Assembly: GCF_008369295.1 (NCBI RefSeq)
Contig: NZ_VOBG01000016.1
Span: 1-64,000, forward strand
Length of the DNA: 64,000 nucleotides
From: Pseudomonas sp. ANT_H4
GTDB lineage: Bacteria; Pseudomonadota; Gammaproteobacteria; Pseudomonadales; Pseudomonadaceae
Direction of reading: 5' to 3'
Shown: positions 32,901 through 41,590 of the stretch, piece by piece
Position numbering within the stretch: position 1 is the first letter of the stretch
How the letters are laid out: every line of letters starts with the position of its first letter
Program-made: the position numbers and the translations under genes
The notes under the pieces: model-generated
What the model saw: the letters and a program-made list of their open reading frames with translations, nothing else
Told to the model about the DNA's origin: nothing
Databases searched by the model: none

Positions 32901-33770
32901 ATGGAATTTCTGCGTAGCCGCATCGAAACCCAACTGATGAGTCTGACGGGGCTGTCCCTGGGCAATCTGGACCTAGAAAACCCCAAGGGCGATCCAGGCC
33001 TGTTCGGTCCGGGCTCGGTGAGCTGGCAGGTCCATGGTGACTTCAGCAGTATGTTGATCGGCGGCATCAGCGCCTTGATGCTGCAGGCGTTGCACCCCCT
33101 GGCGCTGGCCGGGGTTTGGGACCATTCGAATTTTCGCGAAGACATGCTCGGGCGTTTGCGGCGCACCTCGCAGTTCATTTCCGGCACCACGTTCGGTTCC
33201 CGTCGCGACGCCGAGTGGCTGATCGAAAAGGTGCGCACCATCCACCTGCAAGTGGTCGGGCATGCGCCTGATGGCCGACCCTATGCCGCCAGCGACCCGG
33301 AGTTACTGACCTGGGTGCATGTGGCTGAAGTCAGCAACTTCCTCGCCGCCCATCTGCGTTATCGCAACCCGGATTTATCGCCAAGGGATCAGGACCGGTA
33401 CTACACCGAAATCGCCCTGGTCGCCGAGCAACTGGGGGCTCGTCATGTGCCGCGCTCACGTCAGGAAGTGGCCGACTACCTCGAACGAATTCGACCACAA
33501 CTGCTGTGTGACGATCGCAGTCGAGAAGTGATGCGGCTGCTGCTCAAGGCGCCCGCCCCCAGCACCCTGGCCAAGCCCTTTGGCTCGCTGATGATGCGGG
33601 CCGGTATTGATCTGCTGCCGAACTGGGCCAGCGACATGCTTGGGCAACAACAAAGCCCATTGCAACGCCAACTGATCCGCGCAGGTGTCAGGCGTAGTGC
33701 GCCGTTGTTGCGCTGGGCAATGCGTAACGGCTCAGTACAAAGAGCCCACAGGCGTATGGGCCTGCATTAA
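32901..33770 (+). CDS. MpaB-family oxygenase-like protein (DUF2236)
   Basis: 289 residues, soluble by composition. Matches the DUF2236/MpaB family, whose characterised members (rubber oxygenase, mycophenolic acid MpaB) bind heme b. Typical segments are GPGSVSWQVHGD at the N-terminus, ALHPLALAGVWDHS near 70 with the family's conserved histidine, and a central WVHVAEVSNF. The substrate is unknown. It starts 16 bases after acsA, so it may be transcribed with it, though no metabolic link is evident. Confidence 0.82.
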   Translation: MEFLRSRIETQLMSLTGLSLGNLDLENPKGDPGLFGPGSVSWQVHGDFSSMLIGGISALMLQALHPLALAGVWDHSNFREDMLGRLRRTSQFISGTTFGSRRDAEWLIEKVRTIHLQVVGHAPDGRPYAASDPELLTWVHVAEVSNFLAAHLRYRNPDLSPRDQDRYYTEIALVAEQLGARHVPRSRQEVADYLERIRPQLLCDDRSREVMRLLLKAPAPSTLAKPFGSLMMRAGIDLLPNWASDMLGQQQSPLQRQLIRAGVRRSAPLLRWAMRNGSVQRAHRRMGLH

Positions 33771-33774
33771 AAAC

Positions 33775-33794
33775 ATCGCGGGCTTGCCCGCGAT
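33775..33794. repeat. REP-like palindrome
   Basis: ATCGCGGGC-TT-GCCCGCGAT is a perfect 9-bp hairpin immediately after the MpaB-family gene. The core is of the common P. fluorescens extragenic palindrome type. It may also aid termination. Confidence 0.6.
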
Positions 33795-33866
33795 AACTGC
33801 GTCAGCGGCACCACAGAGCTGAGAACTGTTAAACTCCTGCGCCCCCAATCACCCAAGGCGCGCTCC

Positions 33867-34883
33867 ATGTCTTCCCTGAATCAGGCGCTGCGCGCCGCCC
33901 TCGATCATCGCCAAGACCTGCTTGTTGAGCTTCACGCGCAAGGCACCGATAGCTATCGCCTGTTTCACGGCAGCCAGGAAGGCGCCAGCGGCCTGACCAT
34001 CGACCGCTATGGCCCGCAGCTGCTGGTACAAAGCTTTCACCAGTCCTTGGAAAGAGGCGATCTGTTGGAGCTGCACCAAGCCATCAATCAGCACCTGGGC
34101 CTGGAATTGCTGCTGGTCTACAACGACCGCTCCCGAGGCAACTCGCGCATCGACCGCGAAGACACCGTCTACTGCGCCGAACCTGCCGCCCTGGAAAACC
34201 TGGTCGGCCACGAATGGGGACTCAATTACCGCGTGCGCGGCCGCCATGTTGGGCAAGACCCCCTGCTGTTTCTCGACCTGCGCAACACCCGCGGTTGGGT
34301 CAAGGACCACAGTGCCGGCAAAAGCGTACTGAACCTGTTCGCCTACACCTGCGGCGTGGGCCTGAGCGCAGCGGCCGGTGGCGCCCGTGAAGTGTGCAAC
34401 CTGGATTTCGCCGAGAGCAACCTCGCGGTCGGTCGCGAAAACGGTCAGCTTAACCCGCAGCTGCCGGCCATGGAGTTTGTGCAATCGGACTACTTCCCGG
34501 CAATCCGCCAGTTGGCTGGTCTGCCGATCACTCAGCGGCGCGGCCAGAAACTGCCGAGTTATCCACGCCTGGAGCAACGCCAATACGACCTGGTGTTACT
34601 CGACCCGCCAGCCTGGGCCAAAAGCGCCTTCGGCACCGTCGACCTGCTGCGTGACTATCAAAGCCTGCTCAAGCCGGCACTGCTGGCGACGGCCGATAGT
34701 GGCGTGCTGATCTGCTGCAACAACCTGGCAAAAGTCAGCATGGATGACTGGCGTGAGCAGGTACTGCGTTGCGCTGAAAAAGCCGGGCGTCCGGTCCGCG
34801 ACTGGAAAATCATGACCCCGGGCGCCGACTTTCCCTCACAAGACCAGCAGCCACCGCTAAAGACCCTGATCCTGCAACTGTAA
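33867..34883 (+). CDS. Class I SAM-dependent rRNA methyltransferase-like protein
   Basis: 338 residues. The methyltransferase domain (about 135-320) has the SAM-binding LNLFAYTCGVGLSAAAGGA motif and the catalytic region LVLLDPPAWAKS. It resembles the RlmI/RlmK-L group of 23S rRNA cytosine/guanine methylases, but the N-terminal PUA domain of RlmI is not apparent and the N-terminal part is short. The rRNA target is therefore not assigned. It stands as a single gene between a REP palindrome and the DUF748 gene. Confidence 0.82.
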   Translation: MSSLNQALRAALDHRQDLLVELHAQGTDSYRLFHGSQEGASGLTIDRYGPQLLVQSFHQSLERGDLLELHQAINQHLGLELLLVYNDRSRGNSRIDREDTVYCAEPAALENLVGHEWGLNYRVRGRHVGQDPLLFLDLRNTRGWVKDHSAGKSVLNLFAYTCGVGLSAAAGGAREVCNLDFAESNLAVGRENGQLNPQLPAMEFVQSDYFPAIRQLAGLPITQRRGQKLPSYPRLEQRQYDLVLLDPPAWAKSAFGTVDLLRDYQSLLKPALLATADSGVLICCNNLAKVSMDDWREQVLRCAEKAGRPVRDWKIMTPGADFPSQDQQPPLKTLILQL

Positions 34884-34979
34884 GACTTGCCCCAAAAGTA
34901 TCCGCCTACAGCAATAAAGGCGCTGCTCTTCGGAACCGTAAACCCGTGCCATACTCCAAGGCACTTCTAATCGACGTAG

Positions 34980-37925
34980 ATGGCGCCTCACATGCCCAAA
35001 GGATTGATACGCGCCGCTGGCGCCTTGCTGACCGCCCTTGCACTCTACAGCTTGCTGGGCTTCCTGATTCTGCCCGGTATTGCCCTTCGCGTGGCCAATC
35101 AACAGTTGGCCAATTACGCCACCGTGCCAGCGCGCATCGAGCGGATAGAGCTCAACCCGTTCAGCCTTGAGCTGACCCTCTGGGGCCTGAAAATCGGCGA
35201 ACCGGGCAAAGAGCAGGTGGGTTTTGAACGCCTGTATGCCAATCTGCAGATAGACAGCCTCTGGACCCGCGCCCTGCACCTGACAGACGTACAACTGGAC
35301 AAGCCTAAGACGCAATTGCTGTTCAACAAGTCCGGCACACTCAACCTCGCGCAGTTGTTCAAACTGCCTGCCAGTGAGCCCACCCCTGTCGACCCTGACA
35401 GCAAGCCGTTCCCGCTGCGCATCGAGCGCATCAAGCTGGCCGACGGCTACGTACACTTCCAGGATTTGCGCCCCAGCGAACCCATTGAATTTCTCTACGA
35501 CAAACTCGACTTCGAGCTGAAAAACCTCAGCACGCTGCCCGACGACAATGCCGATATGACCTTGGTCGCAGCCGGCCCCGAGGGCGGTCAGATCGACTGG
35601 AACGGTAACTTCAGCCTGGTGCCGATTGCGTCCGAGGGCAAGCTCAAGGTCACCGATGGCAAGATGAAGGTCTGGTGGCCGTATGTGCGTGACGCGCTGC
35701 CGCTGGTCCTCGAAGACGGCTTGCTCAACCTCAGCACCGACTACAAGCTGAACCTGGCCAAGGAAACCGAGCTGAACCTGACCAATACGTCCGTAAGCAT
35801 CGCGCCCTTTGCCATCAAGGCGCCAGATGGCCGGCCACTGGTACGCCTGGAGCGCCTGGACGTCAGCGAAACGACGGTGGACCTGGCCAAGCAGCAAGTG
35901 ATCGTCGGCAAGATCCGCAGCAATAAACTCGAAACCTGGGCAGCCCTTGAAGCCGACGGCCAATTGGACTGGCAGAAGCTGTTCGCCAGCCAGCCGAGCA
36001 AGCCTCAAGCAGCACCTGAGCCCGCGACTGCACCCGCCACCGCCGACTCGCCAAAGCCTGCACCCGCCGCACCCAGCAAACCCTGGCAAGTGCTGCTCAA
36101 GGACGTCCAACTGCGCAACTATCAGGTGCATTTGGCTGACCGCCAGGCTAAACCGGCGGTAGCGCTGGAGCTGGGCCCACTGAATGTCGATTTGCAAAAT
36201 TTCGACAGCCTCAACCAGAGCCCTTTTACCCTCAAGCTCGACACTGGCGTGGGTAAACAAGGCAAGATCCAGGCAACCGGCCAGGTCAACCTGAACCCGG
36301 TCAGCGCCAAATTGAAAGTGGACACCAAGGACATCGACCTGCGGGTCGCCCAGTCCTATATCAGCCCGTTCATTCGCCTGGAGCTGCGCAGCGGCATGCT
36401 CGGCAGCAATCTCGACGTGAACCTCAAGAGCACCGAGCCCCTTGCATTCCAGATCACCGGTCGCGCGCAGGTTGATCAGTTGCACACCTTGGACACTCTC
36501 AAGACTCGCGACTTCCTCAAGTGGCAGCGCCTGGTGGTGGAGGGTCTCAACTACCAGCACGGGGACAGCCTCTCGATCGACAAGGTCAACCTGCTGCAGC
36601 CCTATGCCCGCTTCATGATCAATGACGACCGCACCACTAACGTCGATGACCTGCTCATTCCTCAGCCGGCCGACAGTGGCGCGAAGCCGGCGGCCAAATC
36701 AGCAACGAGCAATCAAAAGCCCCTGGGTATTCACATTGGCCAAATTGCGATCAATGACGGTTCAGCCAACTTTGCCGACTTCAGCCTGACCCCAAACTTC
36801 GCCACCGCCATTCAGCAGCTCAACGGTCAGATCGGCACCATCGACAGTCGTCAGGCCAAACCCGCCAGCGTCGACATCAAGGGCAAGGTCGACCGCTATG
36901 CGCCTGTCACCATCAAGGGTAGCGTCAACCCGTTTGACCCGATGGCGGCGCTGGATATCGCCACCAGCTTCAAACGCGTCGAACTGACCACCCTTACGCC
37001 GTACTCGGGAAAATTCGCCGGGTTTCGTATCCGTAAAGGTCGACTCAACCTGGACCTGCACTACATCATCACCAATGGCCAGCTGAAAGCGCAGAACAAG
37101 GTAGTGGTCGAGCAATTGCAGTTAGGCGAAAAAGTCGACAGTGCAGACGCCGTAGACCTGCCGATTCGCCTGGCAATTGCCCTGCTCAAGGACACTGACG
37201 GCAAAATCTCCATTGAGTTGCCGGTTACCGGAGACCTGAACAACCCGCAATTCAGCGTGATGCCGATTGTCTGGCAGACCCTGCGCAACTTGGTGCTGCG
37301 TGCAGCCCAGGCGCCATTCAAGTTTATTGGGGGGCTGATTACCGGTGGCGGTTCAGAGGACCTAGGCACGGTGTCGTTCGCAGCCGGCTCCAGCGACCTG
37401 AGCAAGGATTCCGAATCGGCGCTGAACACCTTGGCCAAGGCGCTCAAGGAGCGACCAGCCCTGCGCCTGGAGATTGAAGGCACGGCCGCTGCCAGCAGTG
37501 ACGGGCCTTTGTTGGCCGCACAACGGCTGGAGCGGGAATACCAGTACAACTACTACAAGATACTCCAGCGCCGTGGCGATAAAGTCCCGGCCCAGGCGTC
37601 GCTGATTGAAGTACCCGAAAGCGAAAAAGCGCCGCTCCTAGAAGGCATCTATCGCACTCGTCTGAAACAGCAGCCGCCAGCTGAGTGGAAAGACCTGAGC
37701 CGTGATGAACGTACCGCGAAGTTGCGGGACGGTTTGATCAAATTCTGGAGCGCAAGCGACGTGCTGCTACGCCAACTGGGCCAGGACCGCGCCAGCAGCA
37801 TCAAGGACTACCTGGTGGACAAAGGGCAACTGGAAGACGACCGGGTTTACTTTATCGATGCCAACCTGGGGCAAGCGGAGAAGGATGGTCGGGTGATTAC
37901 CCAAATGCATCTGGATGCCGAGTAA
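34980..37925 (+). CDS. Large DUF748 (AsmA-like) envelope protein
   Basis: 981 residues. One N-terminal membrane anchor (about 8-35) is followed by a very long periplasmic region with repeating beta-rich segments (for example ADGYVHFQDLRPSEPIEF and DGSANFADFSLTPNF), the pattern of DUF748/AsmA-like proteins. A Pro/Ala-rich linker lies near 340-362. The C-terminal 180 residues (VSFAAGSSDLSKDSESALNTL) resemble an OmpA-like domain. The AsmA superfamily is linked to lipid transport between membranes, but DUF748 members are uncharacterised here. An ATG four codons in (34992) is an alternative start. Confidence 0.8.
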   Translation: MAPHMPKGLIRAAGALLTALALYSLLGFLILPGIALRVANQQLANYATVPARIERIELNPFSLELTLWGLKIGEPGKEQVGFERLYANLQIDSLWTRALHLTDVQLDKPKTQLLFNKSGTLNLAQLFKLPASEPTPVDPDSKPFPLRIERIKLADGYVHFQDLRPSEPIEFLYDKLDFELKNLSTLPDDNADMTLVAAGPEGGQIDWNGNFSLVPIASEGKLKVTDGKMKVWWPYVRDALPLVLEDGLLNLSTDYKLNLAKETELNLTNTSVSIAPFAIKAPDGRPLVRLERLDVSETTVDLAKQQVIVGKIRSNKLETWAALEADGQLDWQKLFASQPSKPQAAPEPATAPATADSPKPAPAAPSKPWQVLLKDVQLRNYQVHLADRQAKPAVALELGPLNVDLQNFDSLNQSPFTLKLDTGVGKQGKIQATGQVNLNPVSAKLKVDTKDIDLRVAQSYISPFIRLELRSGMLGSNLDVNLKSTEPLAFQITGRAQVDQLHTLDTLKTRDFLKWQRLVVEGLNYQHGDSLSIDKVNLLQPYARFMINDDRTTNVDDLLIPQPADSGAKPAAKSATSNQKPLGIHIGQIAINDGSANFADFSLTPNFATAIQQLNGQIGTIDSRQAKPASVDIKGKVDRYAPVTIKGSVNPFDPMAALDIATSFKRVELTTLTPYSGKFAGFRIRKGRLNLDLHYIITNGQLKAQNKVVVEQLQLGEKVDSADAVDLPIRLAIALLKDTDGKISIELPVTGDLNNPQFSVMPIVWQTLRNLVLRAAQAPFKFIGGLITGGGSEDLGTVSFAAGSSDLSKDSESALNTLAKALKERPALRLEIEGTAAASSDGPLLAAQRLEREYQYNYYKILQRRGDKVPAQASLIEVPESEKAPLLEGIYRTRLKQQPPAEWKDLSRDERTAKLRDGLIKFWSASDVLLRQLGQDRASSIKDYLVDKGQLEDDRVYFIDANLGQAEKDGRVITQMHLDAE

Positions 37926-37954
37926 CCCCAACGACGACCCGGCACCCCATAGCC

Positions 37955-38038
37955 GTCGAGCATTAGCGAGGCTGCGTGTCACTTGGGGGTCGACCTGATA
38001 GAGGTGGTGCGGCCGTCGTAGCCTCGCTAGGGCTCGAC
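37955..38038. repeat. REPIN-like pair of inverted REP elements
   Basis: A 22-base arm at 37955-37976 and its inverted copy at 38017-38038 match at 19 of 22 positions (core AGCCTCGCTA). They enclose 40 bases. Two REPs in opposite orientation with a short spacer are a REPIN, a non-autonomous element moved by RAYT transposases in pseudomonads. No RAYT gene is in the window. Confidence 0.7.
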
Positions 38039-38069
38039 AACTACTGCTTATTCCCTCTCCCACATAGAA

Positions 38070-38097
38070 CAGGCCCCGGCACAAGTGCCGGGGCCTG
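38070..38097. terminator. Strong convergent hairpin
   Basis: CAGGCCCCGGCAC/GTGCCGGGGCCTG is a perfect 13-bp stem with a two-base loop between the convergent DUF748 and BON genes. A second 7-bp stem (GACCACA/TGTGGTC, 38102-38119) follows. Neither has a T-run. Confidence 0.6.
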
Positions 38098-38144
38098 TAA
38101 TGACCACATCCGTGTGGTCGGTCGCATGAACCTGTGAGGTGCAT

Positions 38145-38176
38145 TGAGCAGATATCTAACTGAGCAGATATCTAAC
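38145..38176. repeat. Perfect 16-base tandem duplication
   Basis: TGAGCAGATATCTAAC occurs twice head to tail at 38145-38160 and 38161-38176. Each copy holds the palindrome AGATATCT. Confidence 0.9.
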
Positions 38177-38220
38177 TCGCTCGCCGCCGCCTTCGCCTAG
38201 TCCAGGCGATTTGTTGAGCG

Positions 38221-38568
38221 TTACTCTGCTTTCAGGCCGTCGGCCGAAACAGCTTTAACGCCTTTGATCTTCTTGGTGATGTTCACCGCAGTAGTTTTCT
38301 GCGCTTCAGTCACAGCGACGGTCGAAGACAGGGAAACTACACCTTTGTTGGTTTCGACTTTGATGTCGGTACCAGGAATGCCTTTCTCGGTGACCAGATC
38401 ACTTTTCACTTTGGTGGTGATCCAGGTGTCGGAGGTCGCTTCCTTGGCCTTGGTCACTTCACCGGCAGCTACAACCATAGGCGCCTGGGAAGTTTGAGCG
38501 AAAGCCACGTTGGCCATGGTCAGGGTCAGAGCGGTGGCAGTTGCAGCAGCGATAGCGAACTTCTTCAT
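38221..38568 (-). CDS. Secreted BON-domain protein
   Basis: 115 residues. A Sec signal peptide ends near AFAQ (about 25), then one BON domain (about 48-112: TWITTKVKSDLVTEKGIPGTDIKV ... GVVSLSSTV ... IKGVKAVSADGL), as in OsmY-type periplasmic stress proteins thought to interact with membranes. Single-BON versions have no defined function. The gene is preceded by a sigma-54-type promoter about 70 bases upstream, which is unusual for this family and suggests nitrogen or carbon control. Confidence 0.85.
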   Translation of the reverse strand: MKKFAIAAATATALTLTMANVAFAQTSQAPMVVAAGEVTKAKEATSDTWITTKVKSDLVTEKGIPGTDIKVETNKGVVSLSSTVAVTEAQKTTAVNITKKIKGVKAVSADGLKAE

Positions 38569-38595
38569 ACGAGTAACTCCTGTTTTATAAAAAGT

Positions 38596-38623
38596 CTGCA
38601 GCGTGTAAACGCTGATGCTGCAG
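38596..38623 (-). promoter_or_regulatory. Leader hairpin of the BON gene
   Basis: CTGCAGC at 38596-38602 and GCTGCAG at 38617-38623 form a stem within the short leader, between the sigma-54 promoter and the ribosome-binding site (AGGAG). Confidence 0.4.
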
Positions 38624-38638
38624 GGTTACCAGTACTAT

Positions 38639-38654
38639 TGCAGACGCTGTGCCA
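38639..38654 (-). promoter_or_regulatory. Sigma-54-type promoter of the BON gene
   Basis: On the minus strand TGGCACAGCGTCTGCA has GG and GC exactly 10 bases apart and fits TGGCACG-N4-TTGCW at nearly every position. The expected start is near 38627, giving a leader of about 60 bases. Upstream is A+T-rich. No activator site is identified. Confidence 0.6.
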
Positions 38655-38814
38655 AGTTTCGAGAGCAACAAAAAACCTTAAAAATCAGCATGTTATAAAA
38701 ATAATAATTTTCGAAATCGTGCAATTTGCATGAAGCCAATCGTAGCTGCATGCAAGTTGCGGTTTTTGAGTTTGGCTAAACAGCTGATTTCATGGCACTT
38801 TCCTGCAGACATGA

Positions 38815-38840
38815 AAAAGGGACTCCGAAGAGTCCCTTTT
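38815..38840 (-). terminator. Intrinsic terminator after pnp
   Basis: AAAAGGGACTC (38815-38825) pairs with GAGTCCCTTTT (38830-38840) around a four-base loop; on the minus strand the stem ends in five T residues. Confidence 0.9.
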
Positions 38841-38861
38841 CAGCGTACAGCTACGGGGTGA

Positions 38862-40967
38862 TTAAACGCCCGACGCCTTGGCTGCTGCAACGTCCTTGAT
38901 GGACAGCTTGATACGACCGCGGTTGTCCACGTCCAGTACCAATACTTCCACTTCCTGGCCTTCTTTCAGAATGTCGGTCACTTTCTCAACGCGAGCATCG
39001 CTCAGCATGGAGATGTGAACCAGACCGTCCTTGCCCGGCAGGATGTTGACGAATGCGCCGAAGTCGACGATGCGCTCAACCTTACCAACGTAGATCTTGC
39101 CGATCTCGGCTTCAGCAGTGATGCCCAGAACGCGCTGACGCGCAGCTTCTGCGGCTTCCTTGGTTTCGCCGAAGATCTTGATCGAGCCGTCGTCTTCGAT
39201 GTCGATCGAAGCCTTGGTCTCTTCACAGATCGCACGAATAGTCGCACCGCCTTTACCGATGACATCACGGATTTTGTCGGTGTCGATTTTCATCGCGATC
39301 ATGGTCGGAGCATTTTCCGACAGCTCGGTACGGGACTGAGCAATGATCTGGTTCATCTGGCCGAGGATGTTCAGGCGCGCTTCCAGGGCTTGGCCCAGAG
39401 CGATTTCCATGATTTCTTCGGTGATGCCTTTGATCTTGATGTCCATCTGCAGCGCGGTAACACCTTTGGCGGTACCGGCTACCTTGAAGTCCATGTCGCC
39501 CAAGTGGTCTTCGTCACCCAGGATGTCGGTCAGGACGGCGAATTTCTCACCTTCTTTAACCAGACCCATGGCGATACCGGCAACTGGGGCCTTCATTGGC
39601 ACACCAGCGTCCATCAGAGCCAGGGAAGCACCGCAGACCGAAGCCATGGAGCTGGAACCGTTGGACTCGGTGATTTCCGATACGACGCGGATGGTGTACG
39701 GGAACACGTCAGCAGCAGGCAACATGGCCTGAACCGAGCGACGAGCCAGACGGCCGTGACCGATTTCGCGACGACCAGCACCGCCCATACGACCACACTC
39801 GCCCACCGAGAACGGAGGGAAGTTGTAGTGCAGCATGAAGGGGTCTTTTTTCTCGCCTTCCAGGGTGTCCAGCAGCTGTGCGTCACGGGCAGTACCCAGA
39901 GTCGCGACTACCAGAGCCTGAGTTTCGCCACGGGTGAACAGAGCCGAGCCGTGGGTTTTAGGCAGAACACCGACTTCGATGTTCAGCGGACGTACAGTCT
40001 TGGTGTCGCGGCCGTCGATACGTGGCTTGCCGTTAACGATGTTTTCGCGAACGGTGCGGTATTCGATTTCACCGAAAGCGGCTTTGACTTCGCTGGAGGT
40101 CGGCTGACCTTCTTCACCGGACAGCTTGGCAACAACCTGGTCTTTCAGTTCGCCCAAGCGAGCGTAACGGTCGGCCTTGATGGTGATGGTGTAAGCCTGG
40201 GAGATCGCGTCGCCGAACTCGGAACGGATAGCGCCCAGCAGAGCAGTGGCTTCTGGCTTTGGAGCCCAGGTCCAGGTTGGCTTGGCTGCTTCGGCGGCCA
40301 GTTCTTTGATGGCGTTGATCACCACCTGGAACTCGTCGTGAGCAAACAGTACCGCGCCCAGCATCTGGTCTTCGGTCAGCTCTTTGGCCTCCGATTCAAC
40401 CATCAGAACGGCTTCCGACGTACCGGCAACGACCATGTCCAGGCTCGAAGCTTTCAGTTGTTCGTAAGTCGGGTTCAGCAGGTAGCCAGTGCTTTCGTGG
40501 AATGCAACGCGGGCACAGCCGATAGGACCATCAAAAGGAATACCGGAGATTGCCAGTGCAGCCGAGGTACCGATCATCGCAGCGATGTCCGGATCGATTT
40601 TTTTGCTGGTAGACACGACGGTGCAGACAACCTGCACTTCGTTCATGAAGCCTTCTGGGAACAGCGGACGGATCGGACGGTCGATCAGTCGGGAAGTCAG
40701 GGTTTCTTTCTCGGAAGGACGGCCTTCACGCTTGAAGAAACCGCCAGGGATCTTACCGGCAGCGTAAGTCTTTTCCTGGTAGTGGACAGACAGAGGGAAG
40801 AAGCCCTTGCCTGGATCGGCTTGCTTGGCACCAACAACGGTCACCAATACGCTGACGTCGTCGTCAACGGTGACCAGCACTGCGCCGGAGGCCTGACGGG
40901 CGATACGGCCTGTCTCGAGGGTAACGGTCGACTGACCGAACTGGAATTTTTTGATTACCGGGTTCAC
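38862..40967 (-). CDS. pnp: Polyribonucleotide nucleotidyltransferase
   Basis: 701 residues from a GTG start with AGGTAGGA upstream. 3'-5' phosphorolytic exoribonuclease of the RNA degradosome. Two RNase PH domains (about 1-225 and 310-545, the second with RREIGHGRLARR and FKVAGTAKGVTALQMDIK), a KH domain (IRDVIGKGGATIRAI, about 560) and a C-terminal S1 domain (about 618-690). rpsO precedes it as in most bacteria. The pnp leader is about 190 bases; RNase III autoregulation is known in E. coli but not shown here. Confidence 0.97.
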   Translation of the reverse strand: MNPVIKKFQFGQSTVTLETGRIARQASGAVLVTVDDDVSVLVTVVGAKQADPGKGFFPLSVHYQEKTYAAGKIPGGFFKREGRPSEKETLTSRLIDRPIRPLFPEGFMNEVQVVCTVVSTSKKIDPDIAAMIGTSAALAISGIPFDGPIGCARVAFHESTGYLLNPTYEQLKASSLDMVVAGTSEAVLMVESEAKELTEDQMLGAVLFAHDEFQVVINAIKELAAEAAKPTWTWAPKPEATALLGAIRSEFGDAISQAYTITIKADRYARLGELKDQVVAKLSGEEGQPTSSEVKAAFGEIEYRTVRENIVNGKPRIDGRDTKTVRPLNIEVGVLPKTHGSALFTRGETQALVVATLGTARDAQLLDTLEGEKKDPFMLHYNFPPFSVGECGRMGGAGRREIGHGRLARRSVQAMLPAADVFPYTIRVVSEITESNGSSSMASVCGASLALMDAGVPMKAPVAGIAMGLVKEGEKFAVLTDILGDEDHLGDMDFKVAGTAKGVTALQMDIKIKGITEEIMEIALGQALEARLNILGQMNQIIAQSRTELSENAPTMIAMKIDTDKIRDVIGKGGATIRAICEETKASIDIEDDGSIKIFGETKEAAEAARQRVLGITAEAEIGKIYVGKVERIVDFGAFVNILPGKDGLVHISMLSDARVEKVTDILKEGQEVEVLVLDVDNRGRIKLSIKDVAAAKASGV

Positions 40968-41161
40968 GGTGTCCTACCTTCTTTGTGGCTCTTGGGGAAC
41001 TTGTCTTCTTGCGAAATTCTTGGGCAATGTCGGGAGTCGGCCCAACGCCTGTCCAGGGTAAAACGTGTATCCAGATAAAACTTGAGGCTGGGAGCCTGCC
41101 ATGGGCCAGCGGGAATCCCACTGACACACGGCAGACAGCCAACCTCTAGCGCAATCGCTGA

Positions 41162-41431
41162 TTAGCGACGCAGACCCAGGCGACCGATCAGAGCCTGGTA
41201 ACGGCCCAGATCTTTACCTTTCAGGTAATCCAGCAGCTTACGACGCTGGTTTACCATGCGGATCAGACCACGACGGGAGTGGTGATCTTTACCGTTGGCC
41301 TTGAAGTGACCTTGCAGCTTGTTGATGTTGTGGGTCAGCAGTGCAACTTGCACTTCTGGCGAACCAGTGTCACCAACAGCTTGCTGGTAGTCAGCTACGA
41401 TTTGAGCTTTTTCTTGAACGTCGAGAGCCAT
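41162..41431 (-). CDS. rpsO: 30S ribosomal protein S15
   Basis: 89 residues, full length and highly conserved (TGSPEVQVALLTHNI, HFKANGKDHHSRRGL). Binds 16S rRNA early in assembly of the 30S platform. It lies between truB and pnp. The leader contains hairpins directly upstream of the AAAGGA ribosome-binding site that could serve S15 autoregulation. Confidence 0.98.
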   Translation of the reverse strand: MALDVQEKAQIVADYQQAVGDTGSPEVQVALLTHNINKLQGHFKANGKDHHSRRGLIRMVNQRRKLLDYLKGKDLGRYQALIGRLGLRR

Positions 41432-41448
41432 GAGGCAATCCTTTTATC

Positions 41449-41477
41449 AGGAAACCATCCAAGGGACGGTTTCAACA
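41449..41477 (-). promoter_or_regulatory. Candidate S15 autoregulatory leader hairpin
   Basis: GAAACC...GGTTTC forms a stem (41451-41474) just before the rpsO Shine-Dalgarno, and a second hairpin CAGGGA/TCCCTG (41482-41498) lies upstream. In many bacteria S15 represses its own mRNA through leader structure; the match to any known S15 motif was not tested. Confidence 0.35.
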
Positions 41478-41542
41478 GGCCAGGGACAAATCCCTGTATC
41501 TAAAAATGAGTAGTGACCGTGCCTGCTAACAGCCACCCTCGT

Positions 41543-41584
41543 TCCAGTTTGTATAAAAGCAGCTGCGCTTTTACCTCAAACTGG
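41543..41584. other. Inverted repeat between truB and rpsO
   Basis: CCAGTTTG/CAAACTGG encloses AAAAGC/GCTTTT. On the minus strand this could end truB transcription, but it also contains TTGAGG and TATACA at an 18-base spacing and could be the rpsO promoter. I cannot decide between the two. Confidence 0.4.
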
Positions 41585-41590
41585 TTCCGG

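Noticed and set aside
33775..33794. Start of a CRISPR array or a tandem repeat
   Set aside because: A single palindrome with no spacer periodicity; it is a REP-type hairpin.
34857..36560. 567-codon minus-strand ORF opposite the DUF748 gene
   Set aside because: No domain or start signal; the opposite strand encodes a recognisable long family protein.
39015..41078. 687-codon plus-strand ORF opposite pnp
   Set aside because: Shadow of pnp caused by high G+C at third positions; no ribosome site, no recognisable domain, and pnp is certain.
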